Source: Bolinopsis microptera
Lineage: Eukaryota; Ctenophora; Tentaculata; Lobata; Bolinopsidae
NCBI RefSeq assembly: GCF_026151205.1
Contig: NC_087082.1
Span: 8,005,908 to 8,069,907 of the forward strand
Length of the DNA: 64,000 nt
Direction of reading: 5' to 3'
Part shown: in pieces, positions 1 to 12,003 of the stretch
Position numbering within the stretch: position 1 is the first letter of the stretch
Layout: the number at the start of each line of letters is the position of its first letter
Notes under the pieces: generated by a model
Seen by the model: the letters and a program-made list of their open reading frames with translations, nothing else
Database searches by the model: none
What the model was told of the DNA's origin: nothing
Position numbers and translations under genes: made by a program

Positions 1-45
1 TGTGCGGCGACCAGCAAAGATACCAGTTCGAATCCAAGCAAATAG
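1..45 (+). repeat. possible SINE/tRNA-like remnant at window edge
   Basis: The bases GTTCGAATCC near position 27 match the B box (T-loop) of a tRNA-type Pol III promoter. No folded tRNA or A box is visible because the window begins here. It could be the end of a tRNA-derived SINE or a chance match. Confidence 0.2.
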
Positions 46-805
46 TTGTTCATTAGCATCAGATCCTAGTAGGTATGTTGTTACTTTTGCAGAAAAAGGA
101 GATTGAGAATGAGTCCATCGCAAGTACATTTCAGATCTTTAAACGTCTGCCAAGTTATAAACTGACAACTATCAGTTATATTAGATTTCCAGAGAACAAA
201 AAAAGACTTGCAGTACCAAGCCTTTTCTACTCTCTGCTCTGGACTAAAATCCTTGTCTAAGAAAACCTCAGCTAGAAAATGGATACTCTTCAGAAAAAGT
301 CCTGTGGCTGAATATCCTTCTCTCAAAAAATACTAGTATAAGCAGGACAGATCCTGAACAAGTGAAGGATCTTGACGGTCAGTCAGATTCAAAGCACTGA
401 GAGAAGTATAGGCAAGCATATAGGGGTTGTCTTTGATGAAATTATAGATGAGTGGTTACATCAAATATGGAACCTAATTCAGGTATTTAATGACATGTAT
501 GATTACTGGAAGCTTTCTGGAATCCAATAGATAAAACATGTAATGGATAAGAAATCACACAAATTTCTATACATTTTTTGTAGATAAATGTAGATATTTG
601 TAGATTATTGTCAATGGATAATTCACGAAAAAAGTGGATGACATTCTACAAATATCTACAAATATCCACTTGGCCCCCCCCATAATATTATAATTAAAAT
701 GTTTCTTTTCGAATTATTGGCGGAAAACTGATGTATGTGGCTTTGCAATTTTTTTTAACAAAATGACATATTGGGTTAGGAAGCTGGAAAAATATAATAT
801 TATAT
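46..805. other. no gene seen
   Basis: AT-rich sequence with only short uninformative ORFs (at most 81 codons). Around 575-675 there are several copies of a short word based on TAGATATTTGTAG in both orientations. No domain is recognised. Confidence 0.5.
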
Positions 806-2000
806 AATGATTACGCTAAAGCGTTCGACGAGGTGGATCATTCCCTACTTCTTAAAAAGGTTAAGTCGTATGTAATACAAGGTAATCTGTACAAATGGAT
901 TGAACAATTCCTCCTTGATAGGACTCAAACGGTCATTGTTGATGGAAAACATTCTAAGGCCAATGCCGGTTATCAGTGGAGTACCGGAGGGGACTGTACT
1001 TGGTCCAATCCTCTTCCTTCTTTACGTCAACGATCTGGATCAGTACGTGAAAGATTCCAAACTTTAAGCAGCTTTGCCGATGACACCCGAATAGGCAGAA
1101 AAATATCAACTTTAAACGACTGCAATCTTCTTCAAAGCTTCAAGAAGATCTACACAGAATCATACGTTGGTCCGAGGACAACAACATGAAACTGCACGAA
1201 AACAAGTTTGAACTTGTTTGCTATAGAACACCGGCCTCTAAATCACTTTCAGAGGAGCTGCCATTTATGAGTGACATCACAAACTACACCACTCTAAATG
1301 GATCAATCTTAGAAAGACGCCCATTAGTGCGTGACCTGGGAGTCAACATGTCCGATGATTACTTCTGGACACCACATATCAATATCATGGTTGACAAGGT
1401 ACCTCAGATGGCATCTTGGGTTCTTGGAGTATTCAAAGACAGGACAGCACCTGTTATGCTCCAGCTCTACAAATCCCTGATAAGGCTCCAGACTCCAGAG
1501 TGGAGTACTGCTGCCCGCTCTGGAATCCAAACAAGATCTATGATATCCAGTCTATCGAGAGCATACAACGCCAGTTCACTAGACGGATTCTAGGGCTCAA
1601 AGACACCGATTATTGGAATAGACTGAAGGAACTGAAACTTACATCACTGCAAAGACGCTGAGAACGCTACACCATCATACATTTGTGAAAAGTTCTCCAG
1701 GGTATATATCCAAATGACCTAGATGTACAGTTCAGAGAGAATGCCAGACTGGGAGTTAAAGTTATACTCCCTTCACTCACAAAAAAACATCAGCTGCTGC
1801 ACGCTCCACCTACAACCACTCATTCGCAATGAGAGCTGGAAGACTCTGGAATGTTCTCCACAAAATGTTCAATACTCAAAGGATTTTGACAAGCTCCAAG
1901 ACATCTCTTGGAAACTTCCTAGACACCCTTCCAGACAAGCCCCCTACTCCTGGAATTAAACAGGAATTAAACAGGAATTAAACATGAAATGACCAAGGAG
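806..2000 (+). pseudogene. decayed non-LTR retrotransposon reverse transcriptase
   Basis: A 5'-truncated LINE. Reading begins with DYAKAFDEVDHSLL, the aspartate-containing RT palm block seen in Jockey/CR1/I-type RTs, continues through FADDTR (the FADD catalytic motif, near 1075-1090), and ends in the thumb/C-terminal region with SRVEYCCPLWNP and QRQFTRRILGL near 1500-1600. The coding sequence is spread over at least three frames, with breaks near 985, 1180 and 1500, so no functional protein is possible. The PQG block is corrupted. No poly(A) or endonuclease domain is seen. The clade is uncertain; that it is a LINE RT is secure. Confidence 0.85.
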
Positions 2001-2497
2001 AACACTAACGAACTCGTCTTGGTAATACAGCAATTCATAAAGACGATAAGAACTCTAAAAATTGAGAGAATGCTATACAAATAAATTCTTAAAAATTAAC
2101 CGCGTTACAAATTCACGAAAAAAAATCGAATGTAATAATTTAAATACGAGTAAAAAAGTCATGGAGGAGAGTTAATGACGATGAGTAGGAGACGGGAGGT
2201 GATTACTAGGACTTCTTTTCAGGAGGATGTCGAAGGTAGAAGGATTCTGTGAGGTACTTTCCAAATTCTGTTGCATGGAATGAGTTCATGATGGCCCCAT
2301 ATTCTGGATACAGTGTAGAAAAATCTAACTCAATAATAGACTGGTGCAGTCAAAAAGGTGGTCCGCAGATTGCGTGATGGCCGTGAAGATGCCTACTTCT
2401 AAACGACTCGATAGGTTCAATAGGTTCAATACAAGTATGTGACATATTGAGAAGGTCACAAGGACTATCAGACTGATGTAACATGTTCGTAATGGCC
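2001..2497. other. no gene seen; likely tail of the LINE remnant and unique sequence
   Basis: No ORF with recognisable content. The first part (to about 2100) carries three short AACAGGAATTAA-like direct repeats and probably belongs to the 3' end of the preceding LINE. Confidence 0.4.
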
Positions 2498-2700
2498 GGT
2501 AATCGCACTATATAGTGACAACAAGTCTATATAGTGACAACACTTTACAATGACAGCTGATATTTGTCACTATATAGCGTGCAAAACGCACTATATAGTA
2601 ACAGCACCATATAGTGACACGTTTATCTTATATCGACTTTTCTATACTTTTCACTCCACTCTACTTTACTTTTCTTTAATTCTACTTTACTCCACTTTAC
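2498..2700 (+). repeat. dispersed repeat with CACTATATAGTG palindromes, copy 1
   Basis: This block is about 85-90% alike to 8223-8412. Both contain several copies of the perfect 12-bp palindrome CACTATATAGTG or near variants in both orientations, the shared phrase TGCAAAACGCAC, and a tail of CTTTACTTTTC / CACTCCACTCTAC words. The two matching copies 5.7 kb apart show it is a mobile or dispersed element, probably non-coding. Exact ends and target duplications were not resolved. Confidence 0.7.
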
Positions 2701-3683
2701 TGATTCTTTAAATTATGATTGAATTTAAAAACGTTTATAAAAAAGTATAGTGAACTATACAGCAATGGCCACAATTACATATTGATTAATGATAATCATA
2801 CACCTCACAAATATCTCCAAAATAACTAATAATAATCCGTTTGGTCATAATGGACCTGATATAAGTCCAGGCTTGCTGAAAAATAATGGGTTTGATGGAA
2901 TGATGGTGTCAAGTCCTGGCAGAATGTTCTCCAGGCATTACGCTGGGAGTTGGATATCAATTTGTTATATTGTTTTTTGCTCTCTATAAGAGCAAGCCAT
3001 CGCGTCATGCGAGGTGTAACCGCGGCGAAATTTTTGTTCAAGTTGCTTTTAGACAATATTGTGGAGACAATATGCTCTAGCAAGTAGCTAGTCGTGCCCG
3101 TCAGATCTACTTTTACAAGGCTTTAGAGTGGTGCCTGGTACCATGGACAATACATTCCAGAAATGCTTGTGGCAAATTTTCATAATGCCCTAACTATGTG
3201 GGGTTAAACAAAGCGAGACACCTATTGTGCGCAACAAGTCATGTTCGTTGAGCGTGTCGTCCGGATACCCATGCCATGTGCTCCTTACGACTGGATCAGT
3301 GGATCACTTCGAAATACGTGACGTGAACCGACCCGACGAATCACTTAATTGTCCATAAGAAGGATAGGATCGGACCTGAACTTGGAAATATGACAGGATC
3401 TGGTGTCACACTACAGTACTCTACCTGGACTGTAGTGCGACATGAACTCTAGTGCGAAAGAGGGAGGTCTTGTCGAACTTCAGTATTCGCACTACCGTAC
3501 GTGTCGCACTACAGTACGTTTACCTCCCTGCATGATGATATGACAGGAATGATCCTGGGATGTCAGAAAATTCAAAAAATTCTTTCATATTGTTGAAATG
3601 TTTACCGAAATTATGTGTCTTTAAAATCGATGTGGACCACATATTTATGCTAAGTGAGTATAGCGGGAATTGCAATCATGAGT
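2701..3683. other. intergenic; short dispersed repeat words only
   Basis: No gene recognised. At 3008-3035 is a GGTGTAACCGCGGCGAAATT word that recurs at 7322-7342, so part of this stretch is another dispersed repeat. Between 3400 and 3520 GCACTAC/GTAGTGC words recur in both orientations (for example TGTCGCACTACAGTAC), suggesting a decayed inverted-repeat element. Confidence 0.4.
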
Positions 3684-3712
3684 CAACACGCACGCACGCA
3701 CGCACGCACACA

Positions 3713-3748
<36 letters not shown>

Positions 3749-3751
3749 CAC
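3684..3751 (+). repeat. (ACGC/CGCA)n microsatellite
   Basis: About 68 bases of nearly perfect tetranucleotide CGCA repeats with two CACA interruptions. Confidence 0.95.
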
Positions 3752-3857
3752 AAATTTTATTTTTAAATTCAAAAAGTAAAATCATGATTAATATTGAATT
3801 TTTATATTGTTGCTAGATCTCTTGCTTAAATTTTTCAATAAATAAATGAAATTATAA

Positions 3858-3863
3858 TTTATT
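3858..3863 (-). terminator. candidate polyadenylation signal for the DEG/ENaC gene
   Basis: AATAAA on the minus strand about 160 bases past the channel stop codon. It is a canonical hexamer at a reasonable 3' UTR distance, but AATAAA is common in AT-rich DNA and transcript support is lacking. Confidence 0.4.
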
Positions 3864-4019
3864 CTGTCTCACAGCAAAAAAGTGGAAAGCATGTTTAAAA
3901 CTAAAAAATGTCCCAGGTCCATTCATCTATGATATGCTGTAATTTTCTTAGCATGATCAATGATCACAAGTCCAGTGCCCCAAAAGCCCAAATACCTAAA
4001 CTGCAGGGCACTTGTTCGG

Positions 4020-6348
4020 TTATCCTAAATTCAGTACACCCTTAAGAAACATACAAAATGTAACTTCTTCCTTAGTGTTATTGTAGTTTCTAATTTTAAT
4101 AACAGTAGCTTTACAGAATGCGAAGAAGGAGAAGATACTGGCCCCGAGGAACAGCCCCATAACTCCACCAATATCACTCAGCAGATTCCACAACGTGTAT
4201 GCCGGCACACTCGCAATTAGTTCTGTGAATGAGTCTGCTAGATAAAACTCCATCAAAACATGGTTTTTCAGTAAGAACTCCGCAGACGTTTCCAGCCCCC
4301 GCTCGTCGCCGATCTGTTCAGCCAAGATCTTAGCGTTTCTGGCAGATATTTTAGAGGAAGAGACCACAATGTCGAAGTACCGTTTGTAGCAAGCTGGGGG
4401 GCAGCTCCCAGAGCAGGTGAAAGACTTACTGTCCACAAATAAAGGAATACCAGTGGGGGTCTGGGGCAGGGCTGATGCGGTAGTTACGGTCCTGTTTGTA
4501 GACGAAGTACTAGTTACAGGAGGTGAGGATGTGGAGCTCAGCTGAGTGGGAACCTCCTCTCCTAGCGGACCCGCTTCAGCATCACTATTGGGCATGTTCT
4601 CGTCCCTGGTGAGGAAGTGGTAATAAGCCACCCAGCCACAGTCCTCCATCTGCTTTATAGAGCAGGTTGGGTAATTGTACCGGTTATTAGGAGGAGCTGA
4701 TATTATACACCCACACGTGGAGTTTATGTATCTATCCCTACACTCGTACTCACACGAGTCCGCGTCGTACGCTAAATACGAGGTGACATTACGTGTGGGG
4801 TCGCACTCTCCACCTGCCTCGAACTCCAACTCAACCCGGATCTTAGGTTTTATCCCGACCCTGTACTTGTAGCCAGGAGACATCTCAATCTTGCTGCTGC
4901 CTTGGAATGTGGTGTGGTGGTGTATGTCCACTATAAACCCTACTTCAGGCACGGTAGCTGGGTACTCTGCACGGTGCACATTCATTAGGAACCGGAAGCA
5001 GCCCTCGTTACCAACACTCTTAGAGAACACTGTACCCTGGGGGTTGAAAGTATAGCACTTCCCACTTGCTCCTACATCATCAGCGAACAGTTCACTTTTG
5101 TGATAGTCAAGTTCATCACAATCCAACCACCCACCGTATTTACACTGATCTACTGCACGTTGCCACCCGAAACTGTTAGCGTACACATCACTATAGGTCA
5201 ACCTTCCTATCTCAGCTGCAGTCTCGTTCTTCCAATTAACAACCTTTGAAGCCTCTAGTCTGTCCCAAACTTGCTTGAATGTCGGATTGAGGTCTAGGAA
5301 TGAGTTCTCTATCTTGTTCATGTTACAGATGGAGATGGTCGGGAACTCTAATCCATCCTGGTCAGGTTTAACACTGGTTATTACTATCTGGGTGGGTCGT
5401 TCGAAGAAGCGGTTGACAAACAAGCTGATGTTGTAGATGGAGAAGAAGGCGGCTGCTAACCAGGCAGTCATGTAGAATGTTTTCCAGACTGTTCGCACTA
5501 TGCCCAGGCAACGGGCTTCTTTTTCTGGCTCATCTTCCTTCTCCTCTCCCTGAGGGATAAGAAAATTTTTAGCAATACTATTTCATGCTTCAAATTTTCA
5601 GATATATACTCAAGGTGAAACGTGAGAAATAATTGAATTGTTGAAAAGTTGAAACTGTTTGCAGAATAAAAAACCAATAAGAGCTCCTAAACTTACCTGA
5701 GGGACACAACGATGACAAGTGCTACATTCTTCTACACTCTTTACATTGCTTGCTGAAGTGATTAGATAAGGACAAATAAAATGTGGATTGTAGAAGCATC
5801 AAAATATATTGAAAATTTGTATGACGCATATGTTATGACGTGCGAGATATATTGTATTGCAATGAAATGACCCTCTGCACTATAAGTGGAAGAACCATAA
5901 TCCAGCAGAACATCGGTTCAAAAAAACCGATTCGACTGTAGACCATGATCCACCCAGTTATACAGGTAGCTGATAAAAGATATTGATGGGGGGAGGGGGG
6001 CTGCAGAATTAATTATTATTGGATAATAGGACAATTCTCCCACCAACTATAACAATAAAGTGGGAGTGCAAGAGGGTTACTTAATTAATCATAGTCGGAA
6101 AAAGTTAAAAGCGTGTAACGGAAACATTTCTTACTTGAATTCTGGCGCTTCAGTGCAGGACTGTGTGAATTGGGGCATATTTTCGTGTCTGTCAATCCTT
6201 GATCGGTACAGTTGTTCAGATGGTCGATACTGTTGTTCAGATGGTTTTCAGGCTGCAGGTTGTTTTGTGAACCGCCGTACGGGTAGATCTCCGTAGGGCT
6301 ATGGATTTTATTTACCGATGATACGGGTTGAACAACAGCGTCCTTGAC
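4020..6348 (-). CDS. DEG/ENaC-family sodium channel subunit (multi-exon)
   Basis: A ligand- or acid-gated, amiloride-type Na+ channel subunit of the plasma membrane. Supported exons are 6348-6135, 5752-5697 and 5549-4020; each has AG/GT(AAG) borders and the codon phases agree (phase 1, then phase 0). The long last exon holds TM1 (AWLAAAFFSIYNISLF), the post-TM1 FPTISIC block, a cysteine-rich ectodomain with CEYECRDRYINSTCGC (thumb/finger pattern) and CPPACYKRY, a Thr/Ser/Pro-rich insert (near 4440-4590), then TM2 with GLFLGAS, which carries the family's G-x-S selectivity filter. The short cytoplasmic tail ends at TAA. The usual His-Gly gating motif before TM1 is not obvious; only CLG aligns there. 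With a tentative first exon the product is about 608 residues, normal for the family. Subfamily is not determined. Confidence 0.9.
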
Positions 6349-7513
6349 CTGAAATAATGTAGATATTAATTCTCGACCAATATTTAGTAATAAAGGCCTT
6401 GAAGTTCTATCCTACTTAATCATTTCGGTCAAATTTATTTTAATGCGCGCAACGCCAATCGTGTGATACTTAATTGCACGCATAGTAACCGGCATGTTTA
6501 GTGGTTGACTACTGTTATGTTACACAAGTTTCAAATATACTACATTTTACTCTAATTCAGGAAAATAGCGTTCAAATCATTTGAACGAAATCGTCAATGT
6601 CAATGTTATTTTAGTGAAACAAGTCTGATAAAATAGCCGGTGCTCAAGTTCAGCTATGTCAAGACAAATCTCATTATACTTATAATATCGCTGATAAACT
6701 CATCACTCATGGATACTGTTCTTAGTTGGGCACTAATTGAAAATTGATCTTATTTTGAATTTACATCCAGGAAGCAACTAAAGGTTCGCTGTATGCTGTT
6801 AAAGAATTTAATATCAAATTAAGGGCTGTTCGAGTGTCGAGTAAGTATCACAAGTTTGAAATTTATTAGTGAATGGATGGAGTAAAATGGCCGGAATTCT
6901 GTTCTGTTGAAATTCGGTAACTCCTACATTTAGTTCTACTGGTATCTAAGATTGAATATCTGATTAGTTAGATCGTTTAGTCGACGTGAAGAATGTTCTT
7001 ACCAACGATTTTTAATAGAGGGCATTGTCAAGAAGAGTAATTGTATTCAAAAGTTGAGGTCATATTGAATTTTTTTAAATTTACAACAACATAATATTAT
7101 ATCGATAAGATTTTTATCATAAATTCATTGAGTCCGTGGGACTGCTAGTTAACTAAGCTTTGATACAAAGCATGCAAACTCAAAGTCGCTCTCACAACTT
7201 TTGTCAACTGTAATAAGAGATCTGGTTCCTCTTATACACAGGAAAACCAGCTTCCTGATAAAAAAGATAAAAGAAACGAAAAATTGATCGTGCGTGGCAT
7301 TAAAGAAAAAATTGATCGTGCGGGGTGTAACCGCGGCGAAATTCTTTTTGTCCGGCAGATCTATAAAATCTGTCCAATGCAGCTTATAAAGCATTGTCCA
7401 GTTTTTTAGTTTATGTTCAATTTGCAAGGTTCAAATAGTGAATTAAGCTGTCACCCATGACGATAGCTAGTTAAGAGTGGATACTATCATTGTGGGAACA
7501 TTTAACCACTTAC
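6349..7513 (-). other. probable first intron / upstream region of the channel gene
   Basis: AT-rich with no credible coding exon. It includes GGTGTAACCGCGGCGAAATT at 7322-7342, a dispersed word shared with about 3015, and a short local duplication AAAAATTGATCGTGCG near 7280-7320. Confidence 0.4.
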
Positions 7514-7540
7514 GATTAATAGACTAACTACACCGACCAT
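7514..7540 (-). other. tentative first coding exon of the DEG/ENaC gene
   Basis: On the minus strand an ATG at 7540 begins MVGVVSLLI, followed directly by a strong donor (ATC|GTAAGT). It ends in phase 0, which is the phase required by the acceptor at 6349. This would give an intron of about 1.17 kb. The exon is tiny, so a chance fit is possible; RNA-seq across the junction would settle it. Confidence 0.35.
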
Positions 7541-8220
7541 TCTGAAAAACGTACTTTCCGTCGCTGATTACGAAGGTCAGCTAGCTGCACGGGGTATTGC
7601 TGTAGTAGTACACAATACTTTATAGATCGCACTTTAAACTATTATGCAAAATGCATGTTTGCTTGAGAACTAAAAATGAAGCCAAACTTTTGACTGAATC
7701 AAATCAATAGTGACAACTATATCAATCGTCGAAAAAGGTTTTGGAATACCAACTAATTGTCTAAATTTTATCAAACTTTTGTTCTCTCATTATGAAGAGG
7801 TATTTTATAATGACACAATTACATGAAACTCATATTCAAAGTAATCAGTGCATGCAGCAGATATATTAAAAACGGTTGGATGAATATAATATATGATATT
7901 AATGCTTTTCATACTATTACTCTATTATACGATGAGAAACGTAATAAACGTAATAACTAGAACAAAGAGTATAAGTATATGAAACTCATGTTTATCACGC
8001 TGAAAAAATCCTGTGATCAAATTAACAATAGTAACCATAACAATAGGATATCCCATTGTTCTCATTATGGAGATAGAGAATTCTATAGAATAGCTGAGGA
8101 GAGACTAATAGAATTATAGAGTGCGTGGGCTATTAGCAGGGCTGCTAGCACATACTCAATATTTTTACGATCTAACGCTAGCTACAATTACGGTAAAGAG
8201 GGGTACACAATATGAAAAAA
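7541..8220. other. no gene seen
   Basis: AT-rich sequence without recognisable ORFs or repeats apart from short AACGTAATA words near 7940. Confidence 0.5.
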
Positions 8221-8222
8221 AT

Positions 8223-8412
8223 CGGTAATCGCACTATATAGTGACAATACTATATAATGACAAGCACTTTATAATGACAGCTGATATTTGTCACTATATA
8301 GTGTTGTCACTATATAGCGTGCAAAACGCACCATATAGTGACAGCACCATATAGTGACAAGGTTATCTTATATTGACTTTTCTTTACTTTTCACTCCACT
8401 CTACTTTACTTC
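8223..8412 (+). repeat. dispersed repeat with CACTATATAGTG palindromes, copy 2
   Basis: Second copy of the element at 2498-2700, same orientation, with the same order of blocks: GGTAATCGCACTATATAGTG, then CTGATATTTGTCACTATATAG, then TGCAAAACGCAC, then the CTTTACTTTTC tail. Small indels in the number of palindrome units separate the copies. Confidence 0.7.
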
Positions 8413-8739
8413 TCTTTAATTATTTTAAAAAAATGTTAATTAACAAAATCATCACATCTCTGACTGTAGGATGTCAGTTATTCTCATTTTTACATCAATG
8501 AACACACTATCATTTGGTCTTGCTTCCCTCAAAATTTCGCTGAAAATATTTTATCAACTGCAGGGAAATTTCGCTTCAAACTTGGTTTGATTTCAATATC
8601 GAACTCAATTCACCGGGCTATGATTAAAAATAAAACATGTTTTCCTTCATAAAAGATATCTAAGTCGTGACAAAATCCCTACTGTCGGGGTCTATCAATC
8701 TGTGCAAGAAATATAACAGAAGCTGGACCATGGAGCGAT

Positions 8740-9055
8740 TCTTTATCGCGCGTAGTGAAAATCATTATTATTATCAATTCAACTATATTTACGATACCAC
8801 CACTACATGATCGCCTCCCAAGCAGAAGACCCGGGTTCAAATCCGGTCGGATGCAAGTCGGTCAGTTACCAAGCTGTGATTTGGTACAGCTTCGGCTGGT
8901 GATACACACTTTCTGGCTCGTAGGACTAACCCCCTTACAGCTAGTATAGTGCCTCGGCACAGAGTGGCTTAGGGTTACTGAAAAGGAGATAAGCACCTCA
9001 GGCCATCCCAACGTTCGGGAGAGACCTGCCCTTGTATTTGTATTGTATTGTATAT
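8740..9055 (+). mobile_element. tRNA-Gly-derived SINE (5' part decayed)
   Basis: The stretch TCGCCTCCCAAGCAG then GACCCGGGTTCAAATCC (about 8810-8845) resembles the anticodon arm (CCC anticodon) and T arm of a eukaryotic glycine tRNA, including a B box. A non-tRNA body follows, with AGTGCCTCGGCACAGAGTGG and CAACGTTCGGGAGAGACC, and the end is a simple TTGTATTGTAT tail at about 9035-9055, as expected for a LINE-mobilised SINE. The A box is weak or missing, so this copy is probably silent. No second copy lies in the window. Confidence 0.65.
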
Positions 9056-9844
9056 TTACGACAAAACCCTGTATATACCCTGTATATCACACCCTGTGTA
9101 TATTATGTCCACCTACTGTAGCACAATATTACAGGTACGTAACATTTTAGGTGGCCTAAATTTTGGACTCGCTTTTATTTTATGTCAACAGAAATGGCAA
9201 ACATGTTGAGATTTGTAGCGAACTCGATCAGAATGAGACTCTCCAAATTAAATATTGGTTTGGTGCAGGAACGTGACAGTTTTAGCAATGACGACCAAAT
9301 TTCTGCAGAATAATTCAACACAAAGGAAGTTTTGGGCGTTAATTAATAAAAGCTTTCGCATTGAGTAGGCGGCAAAATATTGAGGACTTGCAAGGTGTTA
9401 AGGCGTATGTATTTTGTAGAAAGCTGTATTGATATTTTATGACAGTGATCAGAGAGAAGTCAAACTCGAAGAACTTGAAGAAAAGCTTTTGAAGTCAAAC
9501 TTGAAGAAAAGCTTTTGAAGATGAGGAATGAGCTGTAATCACTTCGTGCTCTGTAATAAAATTAACCATGTCCAAACTGGACTAAGTTATAGATATTGAT
9601 GAAAATTCAAAATACCGCATCAGTCATTTTGTTGGTGAAGGAAATTGATAGAAGGACTTAAAAGCAAAGGACAGGAGTGAAGGTCACGTGATGTATGGAC
9701 TGACAGCAGTTATCTCTCTCTGTTAAGGTCGACGGACGCTGACCTCCTGCAGTAAGCAGGAAGCCTTTTCGCTGTGCCCTCAGAGTGCAACTCCTGCTAG
9801 CTACACTCAAGGACCCCCTGAGCAAACCCACTTCGGTTGTTGTA
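9056..9844. other. no gene seen
   Basis: No recognised protein or RNA. A short duplication (AAGTCAAACTTGAAGAAAAGC-type) lies at 9460-9520. The 94-codon minus-strand ORF over 9658-9942 is partly made by the adjacent tandem repeat and shows no family. Confidence 0.45.
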
Positions 9845-9847
9845 CCT

Positions 9848-9903
9848 AAAGGAGCAGCTAAAGGAGCAGCTAAAGGAGCAGCTAAAGGAGCAGCTAAAGG
9901 AGG
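9848..9903 (+). repeat. 12-bp tandem repeat (AAAGGAGCAGCT)
   Basis: Four to five near-perfect copies of a 12-base unit. In the minus frame they give repeats of Ala-Ala-Pro-Leu, but nothing else suggests a real protein. Confidence 0.85.
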
Positions 9904-9905
9904 AA

Positions 9906-10905
9906 CTAATGGAGTCGAGTATTGAATATTTTCGATTGGCAATTTCAGGTTCAGGGTAATTTGCCTTTACAGAGTACTATAAAGGTAGTAGTGGTGCATG
10001 TAAGGCACGTTTTGAGGCACGTGGTGCACGTGAGTCTACTGTGGCGTGCGCTATCCTAGACGGATTGTTATGATTACAAGTAAAGAATCTTTGACGTGTT
10101 GAAGTGTTCAAATTATAGTTTATGAGCGCTAAGACCAGTCAACGCGTATTTGATATGGTTAGAGTCAAATTACTATTTACAATGCCACTGTTCAGATTTA
10201 CTAGGAATGTCTTCCCCGATACCACACACATTTACTGCTAGTGTCTACTTTCTAGACTCGAGCGCAACATGAACAACCAGGATTTCGGCAGATCTGATTG
10301 ATATTTTGTGAAGATATTATATTATCGCCGGCGAACAGAATGTGGCGATTTAATTATCGCTGGAGAACAGAGAGCTACATTTTTAAAATTTATGATACAG
10401 AGGGGCAATAAAGCTTTACAGAATACAGGTGAAAAAAGGCCCCCAATTGTGGAATGTTGGGGCCACATTTTTCACTGCACTTCTATCTCCCCGCACTCAC
10501 TGACCTGACCCTTACATTGATTTGTTGATTAACAGACCGTTTAGAATGAAAAGAAGTTAAGATTATAACCTGTTGGGATTTGTTCATTGTAGTAGCCTTT
10601 TCGTAAAACGAAAAGCAAACTATAAAAACCAAGCTCTTCCCTCTTTGATCATTGTTCACCTGTTAATATAATTAAGTTATATTTCTCGGCGACATGAGGG
10701 GTATATAATATAATTGATATAGTATTAAACTATTAAATCAGCATATTTCAAGTTAAACGGTCGTTAGCATCAAGTAAGAAACATATTGGAACAGCATTTG
10801 TAAATATTTCAGTGTCATATTGTGGCTTTAAGTTCAACCGAGTAACTCGTTTAGAACGCATTAGACGAAGATTGGTCCGATTCTTACTGTATGCGATATA
10901 TAATA
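9906..10905. other. no gene seen
   Basis: Short ORFs only (up to 85 codons) with no recognised domain and no clear repeat. Confidence 0.45.
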
Positions 10906-11095
10906 CAGGGTGGGCCAAAAGTAACGTTACATGGACTTTATAGCTCATAAACTGATTGCCCGATTGAGGTAATTTTTTTTGGTATGACTTACTATCCCCA
11001 CTCATTCGAGGAATATGTTAAATCAAAGAATATTCATGTTAATTTTTTTCGAATGAAGGTTCATTATCGTCTTTATTTTTATTGCCTTTTGACCA
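10906..11095 (-). mobile_element. one-ended copy of a Tc1/mariner-type MITE
   Basis: Begins TA|CAGGGTGGGCCAAAAGT and continues with a block (GAGGTAATTTTTTTTGGTATG ... CGAATGAAGGTTCATTATCG) that matches the right end, reverse-complemented, of the full element at 20969-21726. The opposite terminus is absent here. It is non-coding. Confidence 0.7.
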
Positions 11096-11401
11096 GTATG
11101 AAGAAGTACAAAATTGGCCAAGGAATAATAACTTTAGGTCCCGAAATTTGGAACCCCAAGTGGTGTCAAAATCACTGAATAAATAAATATAGTTGTCTCT
11201 TAACACTACTTTAGACGGGTTCCTGCTATAAGTAATAATTTGTAAGTAAAGTAAGTAGTATCAACTTTAAATACAATAGAAAGATGAGGTGGAGCTGTAT
11301 GGTCTAAAGTTCACATTTGTCATTTGTAACAAATACAAGTACAGTTCTATATTATGACGCAGTGAAACTATCGGACTACGATGTATGGGGACTTGCAACC
11401 C
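11096..11401. other. no gene seen
   Basis: Unremarkable AT-rich spacer between the MITE fragment and the minisatellite. Confidence 0.4.
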
Positions 11402-12003
11402 CATGGCAACATTAAAATGTATTGTATCTGTTACTATGGCAACATCAAAATATATTGTCTCTGTTACCATGGCAACATTAAAATATATTGTCTCTGTTAC
11501 CATGGCAACATTAAAATATATTGTCTCTGTTACCATGGCAACATTAAAATATATTGTCTCTGTTACCATGGCAACATTAAAATATATTGTCTCTGTTACC
11601 ATGGCAACATTAAAATATATTGTCTCTGTTACCATGGCAACATTAAAATATATTGTCTCCGTTACCATGGCAACATTAAAATAAATATTGTCTCTGTTAC
11701 CATGGCAACATTAAAATATATTGTCTCTGTTACCATGGCAACATTAAAATAAATATTGTCTCTGTTACCATGGCAACATTAAAATATATTGTCTCTGTAA
11801 CCATGGCAACATTAAAATATATTGTCTCTGTTACCATGGCAACATTAAAATATATTGTCTCTGTTACCATGGCAACATTAAAATATATTGTCTCTGTAAC
11901 CATGGCAACATTAAAATATATTGTATCTGTTACCATGGCAACATTAAAATATATTGTCTCTGTTACCATGGCAACATTAAAATATATTGTCTCTGTTACC
12001 AAG
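11402..12003 (+). repeat. 33-bp minisatellite, array A
   Basis: About 18 head-to-tail copies of a 33-base unit centred on GTTACCATGGCAAC, which is close to its own reverse complement. Most copies are identical; a few carry a 3-4 base insertion (AAATAAATATT) that shifts the period. Because 33 is a multiple of three, long ORFs appear on both strands with 11-residue repeats (MVTETIYFNVA on the minus strand). These are by-products of the repeat. The same array resumes at 15548. Confidence 0.95.

Noticed and set aside
1-45. Complete tRNA gene
   Set aside because: Only a B-box-like word is present; no acceptor pairing or anticodon arm can be built within the window.
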